Shown here in pieces: positions 13,209 to 20,619 of a stretch of DNA of 41,077 bases. The notes under the pieces were generated by a model. The model had not been told where the DNA came from, searched no databases, and worked only from the letters and a program-made list of their open reading frames with translations. Source of the stretch: Bacteroidota bacterium (lineage in GTDB: Bacteria > Bacteroidota > Ignavibacteria > Kryptoniales > JAKASW01); the NCBI GenBank assembly GCA_021825585.1, contig JAKAGT010000034.1, positions 1 to 41,077 on the forward strand, given 5' to 3'. Position 1 is the stretch's first letter. Each line of letters opens with the position of its first letter. A program made the translations under genes and the position numbers.

Positions 13209-13229
13209 TTACCTTGCATGAAGTCTAAT
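13199..13229 (+). promoter_or_regulatory. ECF-type autoregulatory promoter for the sigma gene
   Basis: TGAAAGAAAA (13199-13208), 15 nt, TCTAAT (13224-13229). It is identical in both boxes and in spacing to the minus-strand element. Transcription from here would start near 13236, which excludes the ATG at 13218 as the sigma start codon. Confidence 0.6.
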
Positions 13230-13262
13230 GTTTTGTATGCGGTACGAACGGCATTGTAAGAT

Positions 13263-13811
13263 CTGAGCAGAAAGGGAACCACGAAACCGGCAGCTGGTGA
13301 CTCGTTCAAGGACATCGTTGGCCTGTATTCCGGGCGGGTGTTCAACCTTGCCCTTAAGATGCTCGGAAACCGGAACGACGCCGAGGAAGCCGTCCAGGAC
13401 GTTTTCATGAGAGTGTATTCATCTCTGAAGGACTTCCGCGGCGACTCCAGTCTGTCGACATGGATATGGCGAATCACGGCAAACGTCTGCCTTACGCGCA
13501 GGAAGAAGAGGGACCCTGCCGGGGTCAGCCTGGATGACTCCGGGATTGATCCCCCGGATGGAAGAGTCGAGGATTCTTCGAGACAAGAGAAATCGGTCTA
13601 TGCCAGCGAGAGGCGGAAAATTCTGGACGCCTGCATAGCGCTCCTCCCTCCCAACGAATCGGCGGTCGTGACGCTGTTTTACTTCGAAGAATTATCCTAC
13701 GAGGAAATATCGGACATCTTGAGACTTCCTGTCGGCACTGTATCCACCGCCCTTCACAGGGGAAGGCAGCGGCTGGCCGAAATGCTCAGAGAAAGAAAGG
13801 ACGAGCTATGA
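13263..13811 (+). CDS. ECF-type RNA polymerase sigma factor
   Basis: About 182 residues if begun at the in-frame CTG 13263. Region 2 is clear: SFKDIVGLYSGRVFNLALKM, then LGNRNDAEEAVQDVF and the DFRGDSSLSTWIWRITANV core. Region 4 is also clear: LLPPNESAVVTLFYFEELSY, then EEISDILRLPVGTVSTALHR as the helix-turn-helix. The start is uncertain. No ATG, GTG or TTG lies between the in-frame TAA at 13257 and the GTG at 13338, and starting at 13338 would remove the first helix of region 2. A non-standard start or a sequence error is possible. The stop overlaps the next gene, an anti-sigma factor, by 4 nt (ATGA). Confidence 0.88.
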   Translation: MSRKGTTKPAAGDSFKDIVGLYSGRVFNLALKMLGNRNDAEEAVQDVFMRVYSSLKDFRGDSSLSTWIWRITANVCLTRRKKRDPAGVSLDDSGIDPPDGRVEDSSRQEKSVYASERRKILDACIALLPPNESAVVTLFYFEELSYEEISDILRLPVGTVSTALHRGRQRLAEMLRERKDEL

Positions 13812-14236
13812 ATTGCGAAGAGTTCAAGAGGGCCATAAACGACCATATCGATGCGAGACAGGCGATAGCGAAGGACGGGCTTCCGGCGGATATTCGTTCT
13901 CATGCGCACGGCTGTCTCTCCTGCACCCTGTATCTCGAGTCGGTGAGCAAGGTCGACGAAGTGCTGAGAAACGCACGAAGTGCCGGAATCCCTGCGGAAC
14001 TGTACGATAAACTCATGGACATCGGCTCCGCACACCGCACCAGTCCCGCGCTCGCGTCGTTGGAACCGCTGGTTATCTATGTACTGAGAATATTACTCCC
14101 AGCCATTGTCGTGTGGACGGGCGCCCTGTTGCTTCCCGCCTTTCCGCACGTGATTGTAGAGATCACACTAATGATCTTTGCAATGGTACTGGTATTCGAG
14201 AAGCTCGGACGGAGGATAGTGACGGATAGGGTGTGA
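13808..14236 (+). CDS. Zinc-finger-type anti-sigma factor with membrane anchor
   Basis: A 142-residue protein. The N-terminal cytoplasmic domain has C3 and the H-A-H-G-C-L-S-C motif (about 32-39), the H-x3-C-x2-C pattern of the zf-HC2/ZAS anti-sigma fold. After a linker there are two membrane segments (about 83-105 and 110-128). It is coupled by a 4-nt overlap to the ECF sigma gene, the standard arrangement for a sigma factor and its membrane-bound inhibitor. The signal that releases the sigma factor is unknown, and the protein has no large periplasmic sensor domain. Confidence 0.85.
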   Translation: MNCEEFKRAINDHIDARQAIAKDGLPADIRSHAHGCLSCTLYLESVSKVDEVLRNARSAGIPAELYDKLMDIGSAHRTSPALASLEPLVIYVLRILLPAIVVWTGALLLPAFPHVIVEITLMIFAMVLVFEKLGRRIVTDRV

Positions 14237-14299
14237 AGTTGGAACGGTAGAATAACGGAAAGTTTCCTCTCTGTGGATCTTGCACCTCTTGTGGTATGA

Positions 14300-14324
14300 T
14301 TGCAGGCCCTTCCCTGCAAGTTTT
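14300..14324 (+). terminator. Hairpin after the sigma/anti-sigma genes
   Basis: TTGCAGG (14300-14306), a 6-nt loop, CCTGCAA (14313-14319), then GTTTT. It is short, with only four T residues, but well placed to end the sigma/anti-sigma transcript 64 nt after the stop. Confidence 0.5.
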
Positions 14325-14360
14325 GGATTTCGGAGCCCGGGAGACTATTTTCCCTAGGCG

Positions 14361-14873
14361 ATGCAGAAAGTCCTTTTATTAGTGGTGCTCTCCGTTTCCT
14401 TGCTCGGATGCACCCACGGCCTCGAGCCTATCAGTGTTCAGCCCGGATTCAGCGGCACGGTCCGGTTTATTTCTGCCTGGCCTCCTCCTGACAGCGTCCA
14501 CGACATCAGGGTCGTTGCCTTCTACCATTACCCTCCTCAGAACATCATCGGCGATGTACTGGGCGGCAATGCTAAAGTCTATCCTCCCATAGGCACGAGC
14601 GCCCCAGCCTTCTTTGTCGACACATTGTCCTATAATTTCACGCTCGACTCGGCTGCAGTCTTCCAGTATGTAGTTGTGGCGATGCAATACGGTCCGAACC
14701 TGCTTTCCGACTGGAAAGTCGTCGGCGCCTACGGGTATTCACATGGGGTCGGCTCGCCGAAGTCGGTCACCGTCAAGCCAAACAGTTTCATAAGCGGAAT
14801 CGATATCGATGTTGATTTCAAGAACACGCCTCCTACTCCCGGCGGCACTTCTGCTTCTACTGCTTCAAAGTGA
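14361..14873 (+). CDS. Lipoprotein upstream of a TonB-dependent receptor
   Basis: A 170-residue protein with a type II signal peptide (MQKVLLLVVLSVSLLGC, lipobox LLGC, Cys17). The mature part is beta-rich (PGFSGTVRFISAWPPPDSV, DIRVVAFYHYPPQ, then a long strand-rich region) and ends in a flexible Thr/Ser tail. I do not recognise a named family. Its last 65 nt overlap, in another frame, the signal-peptide codons of the TonB-dependent receptor gene. It is probably an outer-membrane or periplasmic-face lipoprotein working with that receptor, analogous in position (not in sequence) to SusD-like or other receptor partners. Confidence 0.75.
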   Translation: MQKVLLLVVLSVSLLGCTHGLEPISVQPGFSGTVRFISAWPPPDSVHDIRVVAFYHYPPQNIIGDVLGGNAKVYPPIGTSAPAFFVDTLSYNFTLDSAAVFQYVVVAMQYGPNLLSDWKVVGAYGYSHGVGSPKSVTVKPNSFISGIDIDVDFKNTPPTPGGTSASTASK

Positions 14874-17028
14874 AGGGGTCGCCCAGGCAAGACTGGACGG
14901 TGTCGTTCGGTCTGCAGAGGACTCCAGCGCGGTTGCAGGCGCAACCGTCCTGCTGCAGTCCCGGAACTTACAGAAGCCGCAGAAACTCGGTACGCTGACC
15001 GGAAAGAATGGAAACTTTTCCATCAAGAATCTCGACGGGGGAAACTACCTGGTCTCCGTTTCCATGATCGGGTTCAGGCCGTTCAGCGGGACCATTTCAC
15101 TGGCGGTGAATGAAGCGAGGCGAATAGAAATCTATCTGCAGCCTTCACCCTTCCAAACGCAACAGGTTGTCGTAACCGCAAGCAAGCGGAGGCAGCTGCT
15201 AACCGATGTACCTTTCAGTGTAAGTCTCGTCAGTTCGGCTTCCATCGAGAGAAGGAACATCATCTCTCTCGACGATGCCCTCCGCTATGTGCCGGGGGTG
15301 AACGTCGTTCAGGACCAGGTTAACATACGCGGCTCGAGCGGGTACGCCCGCGGAATCGGCAGCCGCGTGCTCCTACTCGTCGACGGGATACCGATGCTCA
15401 CCGGCGACACGGGCGAGGCCGTGTGGGAATCGATTCCGATGTCGGACGTCGAACGTGTTGAGGTTCTCAAGGAGGCGGGGTCCGCACTCTACGGCTCCAA
15501 TGCACTCGGCGGAGTGATCGATGTGATAACGAAAAACAATGTGGATGTCAACTCGACGGCCGTGAAGATGTACGGCGGCTTCTATGAACAGCCGAGATAT
15601 TCACAGTGGAGGTGGTCCGGCAGCACAAGGTTCTTCCAGGGTGCCTCCGTGACTCATTCCCAGCCGCTCGGACTCGGTGACTTCGGAGTCACAGCTTCCC
15701 TGAGCTTCAAGAAGGACGACGGGTACATCCAGAACGACTACTTCCGGAGATTCAATTTCTTCGCGAAGACCGCCGGGAGCGTCGGACAAAATCAAAACCT
15801 GAAAGTATTCGCGGACGTGTTCGACCAGCATTCCGGCAATTTTCTCTATTGGGAAGATCTCAACAATGCACTCCAGCCGGACCCGGGGACGCTTGGACAG
15901 TGGGTCAATTCAACCAGGGCCAACATCGCCGGGATATACACGCACGTGCTGAGCAGCGACTTCCTGTACATAGTCCGCGGCAGTTACTATTTCAATCACT
16001 GGTACGACAACTTCGGCCAGACCCCAACCGGAATCGGGGACTCATCGACCTCCAATCTCGGTTACCTTGAGTTTCAGGGCACATGGAATTACGACCCCGC
16101 CACCGTATTCACGTTCGGGATTGACGGCCAGGCGGACTTCATGAGCTCCAACGTGTTCACGAGAAGGCAGAGCAATTCCGGAGCGGCGTACCTGCAGGCC
16201 GAAAGAAGGTTCGACCGCCTTCATACCACCCTCGGAGCGCGCTACGATATTGAGGATATTCAGGGTAAAGCGGCCTTCGAGCAGTTGAGTCCGAAGCTGG
16301 GACTGGTTTACGACCTTGGCGGGGAAGCATCGCTGCGGGGTTCTATCGGGACCGGTTTCAGGGCCCCGAGCCTGGCCGAGACTTACGCGACCACTCAGAC
16401 CGGGGGAGTTGAGATAATCGCTAACCCGAATCTTTTGCCCGAAAAGAGCCTTTCGGAGGAGATCGGCGCCAGGGTGCCAATTTGGCCGTTCGCAATGATA
16501 GATGCCGCAGTCTTCCAGAACGACTTCTGGAACATGATAGAGCCGGAATTCACTCCGGCCGGGCAAATAGAGTTTCAGAACGTGACCCGCGCGCGGATAC
16601 AGGGATACGAGATCGACGCTTCGACCAACGCAGGCACTGATTTCCTCACCCTCAGAGCCAGCTACACCTATATTTACCCGCTCGATCTTACGACCCACGA
16701 GATTCTCAAGTACAGATCGAGGAAACTACTTTATATTTCCGCGGACTTCCAGAAATACATTTACACGGCTTCGGTCGATTTCAGGTACATCAGCGCTTTC
16801 GAAAATTACGACAGGCAATTAGTAGAACTGGGAATCGTGAAGAACGGCAACAACCGCGTCCCGGCATACGTAACCGACATCCGGGCCGGTGTCGACCTGA
16901 CTTCAATCGGATATCCGATCCAACTCAGCTTTATCGTCAACAATGCTCTCGAAGATTACTACGTCGAGATGATCGGCAACATGGCGCCGATAAGAAACTA
17001 TTCCCTGGTGCTCTCCACGAATTTCTAA
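14809..17028 (+). CDS. TonB-dependent outer-membrane receptor with CarboxypepD-reg domain
   Basis: A 739-residue protein. Signal peptide MLISRTRLLLPAALLLLLLQ is cleaved near AQA (about 26). A carboxypeptidase-regulatory-like beta-sandwich follows (27-113, ARLDGVVRSAEDSSAVAGAT), then a TonB-box-like stretch QQVVVTASKR, a plug domain (about 130-240, with DALRYVPGVNV, VNIRGSS, VLLLVDGIPM, VEVLKEAGSALYGSNALGGV) and a 22-strand barrel ending in NYSLVLSTNF with a terminal Phe. The family imports vitamin, metal or peptide-bound ligands. The substrate cannot be read from the sequence. The start lies inside the lipoprotein gene, which makes the two translationally linked. Confidence 0.93.
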   Translation: MLISRTRLLLPAALLLLLLQSEGVAQARLDGVVRSAEDSSAVAGATVLLQSRNLQKPQKLGTLTGKNGNFSIKNLDGGNYLVSVSMIGFRPFSGTISLAVNEARRIEIYLQPSPFQTQQVVVTASKRRQLLTDVPFSVSLVSSASIERRNIISLDDALRYVPGVNVVQDQVNIRGSSGYARGIGSRVLLLVDGIPMLTGDTGEAVWESIPMSDVERVEVLKEAGSALYGSNALGGVIDVITKNNVDVNSTAVKMYGGFYEQPRYSQWRWSGSTRFFQGASVTHSQPLGLGDFGVTASLSFKKDDGYIQNDYFRRFNFFAKTAGSVGQNQNLKVFADVFDQHSGNFLYWEDLNNALQPDPGTLGQWVNSTRANIAGIYTHVLSSDFLYIVRGSYYFNHWYDNFGQTPTGIGDSSTSNLGYLEFQGTWNYDPATVFTFGIDGQADFMSSNVFTRRQSNSGAAYLQAERRFDRLHTTLGARYDIEDIQGKAAFEQLSPKLGLVYDLGGEASLRGSIGTGFRAPSLAETYATTQTGGVEIIANPNLLPEKSLSEEIGARVPIWPFAMIDAAVFQNDFWNMIEPEFTPAGQIEFQNVTRARIQGYEIDASTNAGTDFLTLRASYTYIYPLDLTTHEILKYRSRKLLYISADFQKYIYTASVDFRYISAFENYDRQLVELGIVKNGNNRVPAYVTDIRAGVDLTSIGYPIQLSFIVNNALEDYYVEMIGNMAPIRNYSLVLSTNF

Positions 17029-17085
17029 GAGTTAGCTACCTAAGGTAATGCGGGGGAACCTTCGCAAGGCAGCTCAGGTTTCGGT

Positions 17086-18111
17086 TTATTTCTCTTCAAG
17101 AAATTTATTAATCACCTGATCGACCGTGTCTATTTCACAGCCCGGGCCGAGGTGACCGCAGTCGTTATTCAACTCGAAAGTCTCCGCGTGAATCAGCCTT
17201 GCAAATTCAATCGCGGGAAGCGGATTGACCATGTGATCCTGAAGGTTGACAATCGAAAGCACTTCGGCCTTGACTCTCGATGCCGCCGCTTTCATGTCGT
17301 CGTTATACGGCGCGGAGACATTATGAGCTATCATCGCCTTGAGCTGGCTTCGCCAGTCATAGACATTGAATTCACTCGAGAAACTGTCCTGATACTCCTT
17401 TATATCGCCGTAAAACTTCTCAGGCTCCATCTTAGTAGCATAGAATTCGGGAGTACGGATGTTCAGCTCTGTAATATCGGCTATCGCCTTCATTATGTCC
17501 ATTTCGGGAGCATGGCATTTCAGTCCGGTATCGATAATCTGCAGCTCCGTGTTCCAGAGCAGGAGGTCGTAGAAAGTAAGCTTCGGGGAGCCGACCCATG
17601 CGACAGCCTTATCCATGAAACCCGGGTACGACACGATCCATTGAAAAGTCTGCATGCCGCCCATCGATCCGCCGATTACACAGAACAGGTGCTTCAGCCC
17701 GAGTGACTTCGTGACAAATTCGTGCTGGCTGTTTACCATGTCACGGATATCGAATTGCGGGAAGTGTTCGTCCGGCTGGAGCTTGCTGTTCGAAGGCGAG
17801 GATGACACGCCGTCACCCAACGCGTCGACGCCGATTACGAAATACTTAGTGCTGTCGGCCATCCTGCCCGGCCCGATGAGTCCGGCGAGGCCTGCCGAGT
17901 TGCCGCCGAACCAGGTCGGAAACAACATCGCGTTGGATTTGTCGGCGTTCAACTTGCCGTAGGTCCTGTATCCTATCACGCAGTCCCTTACCACCTCCCC
18001 GTTTTCGAGTTTGAAGTCGCCGAGCTGCGCGAATTTTTGTGGCGACTGCGCCAGGAGAGTATTGAAGAGAATAAGGACAAAAACTACCGAGGCAGTAAAT
18101 CGTTTTAGCAT
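17086..18111 (-). CDS. Secreted MetX-like alpha/beta hydrolase
   Basis: A 341-residue protein with a signal peptide (1-21, FVLILFNTLLAQ). The alpha/beta-hydrolase fold belongs to the homoserine O-acetyltransferase-like family. The nucleophile elbow GGSMGGMQ places Ser149, the acid is in LQDHMVNP (Asp292) and His320 is in DCGHLGPGCE. Near the oxyanion site it reads PTWFGGNSAG rather than the HALTG-type segment of true MetX. The export signal also argues against a role in methionine synthesis. It likely acts as a periplasmic esterase, acyltransferase or hydrolase of unknown substrate. The ATG at 18111 has AAGGAAG upstream. It is 25 nt downstream of the Ntn-hydrolase gene and probably co-transcribed with it. 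Confidence 0.85.
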   Translation of the reverse strand: MLKRFTASVVFVLILFNTLLAQSPQKFAQLGDFKLENGEVVRDCVIGYRTYGKLNADKSNAMLFPTWFGGNSAGLAGLIGPGRMADSTKYFVIGVDALGDGVSSSPSNSKLQPDEHFPQFDIRDMVNSQHEFVTKSLGLKHLFCVIGGSMGGMQTFQWIVSYPGFMDKAVAWVGSPKLTFYDLLLWNTELQIIDTGLKCHAPEMDIMKAIADITELNIRTPEFYATKMEPEKFYGDIKEYQDSFSSEFNVYDWRSQLKAMIAHNVSAPYNDDMKAAASRVKAEVLSIVNLQDHMVNPLPAIEFARLIHAETFELNNDCGHLGPGCEIDTVDQVINKFLEEK

Positions 18112-18136
18112 ATCGAGACTTCCTTTCTTGTTCTCA

Positions 18137-19528
18137 CTATTTCTTTGCCGAGAAAAGCGTCCAGGGATATGCCAGCATATTATGCAGGTACCCTGACATC
18201 CATTTATATCTCGGGTGCGCCGCGAAGAACCTTGATGCAATAAAATTCTCACCGCACGGATGTCCCATGTGCGCCCAGAATTCGAGCTTGTTGGAGAGGT
18301 CGGTTGTCGTTACTTTCGCCTGAACCGATCCGCCGGGGAAGTAGGGCGCCCAGCCCCATTGAGGAATGCCGAGCGGGTCTTCGTCGTTGTGGCCGCAAAT
18401 TGACCGCGAACCCGGAAAATCCCTTCCCCTGATGACGTCATAGTGATCTGCCAGAAACGACTCCGCCAGCCTTGCGTCGATCTTCCCTTTATGTTCGTTC
18501 AGCAGCTCCTCCCACCTTTTTTTCCGCGCGTTCATCGAGCTGTAAGGGTAATCGGGTTTGAATGTAGTCTCTTCCCTGATTATTTGAGGATCGCTCGGGA
18601 AATTAGCTCCGGAGTAATACCCGTTCTTCGTCTTCCAGACCCGGTAGTGCTTCAGACCAAGTTCCAGACGCGCGATCTCGTTAGTCTTCGTATCGCCGAT
18701 CAGCCAGTCGTTTGCATATGCGCCGTTATTGTCGCGGGTCATGATTCTGACGAAATCATCGATGCTGTTCGCATACTGTGCCGCTTCCCTGGCCCGCATG
18801 AACTCGGGAGCGCCGTTCGGATTGAACCCTCTGAACTGCGCTATAGTGGTTTCCGTGATTAGAATACCTGCGCTGTTCTCGGCAAAGTCGTCGCCGCTGT
18901 CAATGAATCCCGGAAAGGCATCCATCATTATCTCATTCCCTTTTTCCGGGACGATATCTTCGATGATGTTCCACCTTTCTCCGACCAGATAGTTCACCCA
19001 GGTATTCTGTGCCATGACGATTTTGCCGTCGGCGGTATAGGTTCCGGTGGCGATAAATGCACTGCAGTGCCCCGGAGCCTTGTCGTCGCCCGCGCCGGAA
19101 ATTCTTCCCGACCTCAATGCGGGTAAATAATACTGAGCGAGCTCCATCCAGCCGTTCAGGGCCGTGACATCTATCGCGTCGTATTTCTTTCCGCGTGCGC
19201 GCAGTCCCTCCGCTATCCCCTCGATTTCGTCACGGTACTCCTTCGTGAGTTCAGGCCAGAACATCTCACTCGCCTTTTCACGATACCAGCTCCAGTCTTC
19301 CTTCGTCCCGACCCGCAAATAGAACTTCAACGCACGCAACGCGTTGTCGATTTCCGGCGCGAGGAGATACCCGTCCTGGAAACCTATCTCATTCGGTGTG
19401 CCCTGAAGGTGAACAAAGATCCAGCCGGCCCTGTCGACCCGATAGCCGTTCTCGAGTCTGGGATCCGTCTTTGCCTGCGCAGCGCATGGAACCAGCAGCA
19501 GAGCTAGCAAGACAAACTTGATTCTCAT
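18137..19528 (-). CDS. Secreted C45 / phospholipase B-like Ntn hydrolase
   Basis: A 463-residue protein with a signal peptide (1-19, LLLVPCAAQA). After FVHLQGTPNEIGFQDGYLLA (about 39-58) and an LNGWMELAQYY block, the sequence APGHCSAFIATG places a likely catalytic Cys155, which would become N-terminal after self-cleavage. A-Q-N-T-W follows about 20 residues later. This is the layout of the C45 acyltransferase/phospholipase B-like Ntn-hydrolase group. These enzymes self-process and act on amide or ester bonds of acyl compounds. The start at ATG 19528 is fixed by GAGGAG. The substrate is unknown. A link with the MetX-like hydrolase is inferred from the 25-nt spacing. Confidence 0.85.
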   Translation of the reverse strand: MRIKFVLLALLLVPCAAQAKTDPRLENGYRVDRAGWIFVHLQGTPNEIGFQDGYLLAPEIDNALRALKFYLRVGTKEDWSWYREKASEMFWPELTKEYRDEIEGIAEGLRARGKKYDAIDVTALNGWMELAQYYLPALRSGRISGAGDDKAPGHCSAFIATGTYTADGKIVMAQNTWVNYLVGERWNIIEDIVPEKGNEIMMDAFPGFIDSGDDFAENSAGILITETTIAQFRGFNPNGAPEFMRAREAAQYANSIDDFVRIMTRDNNGAYANDWLIGDTKTNEIARLELGLKHYRVWKTKNGYYSGANFPSDPQIIREETTFKPDYPYSSMNARKKRWEELLNEHKGKIDARLAESFLADHYDVIRGRDFPGSRSICGHNDEDPLGIPQWGWAPYFPGGSVQAKVTTTDLSNKLEFWAHMGHPCGENFIASRFFAAHPRYKWMSGYLHNMLAYPWTLFSAKK

Positions 19529-19705
19529 TTGTTCTCCTCGAAATGTTACCCTTCGGGGGTAAGAATTGTGAGAGTCAGGTGGCACATTTCAGAAGCCGGA
19601 GCCTTCCCCCGGTATCAGCAAATCCCCGCGGCAAGGTCGTCTCGATAGGGTGGCCTGTGGGCATAACGACGGCAGCATCGACCTGATCCGTAAGAGCCGC
19701 GGGAG

Positions 19706-20410
19706 TCAATTGTTATTTTTCTTCGCCGGGTTTCTGAAGATATTGTCCGGAACGGGCCAGGCATCGGGAAAACCGTGATCTACGATGTAGTTGACAGCAC
19801 GATTTGCCTCATACCTCGCGTGAAAATCCCCCACGCGGAGTTTGTAGTATGGAGAATCGTAAACGATGTAGACGTTGTAATCCTTCAGAAGCGAGTCGGC
19901 CTTCGCCTTAGCGCTGATTGCCTCCAGGAGATTCTGGGTGGACATAAGCTGCACCCGGAAACCCGGCAGGGTATTCAGGCCGGCTTCGCTTGTAATTATA
20001 TCCAGCGTATCCCTCTTCGCCGCAAGCGAGTCGGCCCTCACCGCCGAAGTATCCAGGACCAGGGTGTCAAGCTTGTTCGACAATGTGTCCCTTATTACAA
20101 GCGTGTCCGCCCCTATCCTCAAAGTGTCTCCCATTACCGCGAGGGTGTCGCTCATTTTGGACGACGTATCTCTCACTGCGGTCGAGGTGTCCTGCATTAT
20201 TTCCGAAACATTTCTCGATACTTCGATATTCTCCATCCCTTTAAGCAGCGTGTCCCTCGGCAGGGTCAACCGGACCCCGGCCAGGGCAGAATCCGGCTTC
20301 GGGAGCGGAAGCTCCCCTCTCATCTGCCCGACCACAGGATTAGCACACAGGATGAACGCGACAAAGACGTAGAGAATAGAGGCAATCCTCTTGCCACCGG
20401 ATAGAAACAT
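19706..20410 (-). CDS. Secreted SPOR-domain protein with Asp-Thr-rich repeats
   Basis: About 234 residues. It has a signal peptide (ASILYVFVAFILCANPVVGQ) and a low-complexity middle region (about 55-140) with recurrent D-T-(S/L) blocks spaced 7-10 residues apart (MQDTS, VRDTSSKMSDTLAVMGDTL, IRDTLSNKLDTLVLDTS). A SPOR-like domain follows (GFRVQLMSTQNLLEAISAKA to GDFHARYEANRAVNYIVDHG). SPOR domains bind denuded peptidoglycan glycan strands, so the protein probably lies in the periplasm or on an envelope structure. ATG 20410 is favoured because GGAG is placed about 9 nt before it; the upstream ATG at 20419 abuts that site. The repeats look like an extended spacer. Confidence 0.8.
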   Translation of the reverse strand: MFLSGGKRIASILYVFVAFILCANPVVGQMRGELPLPKPDSALAGVRLTLPRDTLLKGMENIEVSRNVSEIMQDTSTAVRDTSSKMSDTLAVMGDTLRIGADTLVIRDTLSNKLDTLVLDTSAVRADSLAAKRDTLDIITSEAGLNTLPGFRVQLMSTQNLLEAISAKAKADSLLKDYNVYIVYDSPYYKLRVGDFHARYEANRAVNYIVDHGFPDAWPVPDNIFRNPAKKNNN

Positions 20411-20556
20411 TACAGACATCTCCGAGATTGTGTTGAAATCATGTTTACCGTCCTTCCGCTCCCGAAAAATTTAAAGGCGTTTTGTCTTCGAAACAAGTGA
20501 GATGCGGGACGCCGGAATTTGTCAGAAGAACTCCGGTCACCTTGTACCGGAAGCAC

Positions 20557-20593
20557 AAAAAAAGAGGGCGGACGAATCTCTCCGCCCGCCCTC
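20557..20593 (-). terminator. Rho-independent terminator
   Basis: On the minus strand GAGGGCGG (20593-20586) pairs with CCGCCCTC (20571-20564), extended by a G-T pair, and is followed by TTTTTTT (20563-20557). It lies 27 nt after the stop of the large T9SS-type protein gene. It is one of the two clearest intrinsic terminators in the window. Confidence 0.9.
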
Positions 20594-20619
20594 CGTGTAG
20601 AAGGTCGATAGGGACGACC

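Noticed and set aside
13218-13259. ATG at 13218 as the ECF sigma start
   Set aside because: The frame meets a TAA at 13257, and the predicted promoter -10 lies downstream of this ATG.
17029-17085. Terminator between the TonB receptor and the MetX-like gene
   Set aside because: Small palindromic bits (CCTAAGG, CCTTCGCAAGG) are present but no stem of useful length with a T run could be drawn.
17152-17706. A 184-codon plus-strand frame
   Set aside because: Antisense to the MetX-like hydrolase, which shows a full catalytic triad and signal peptide.
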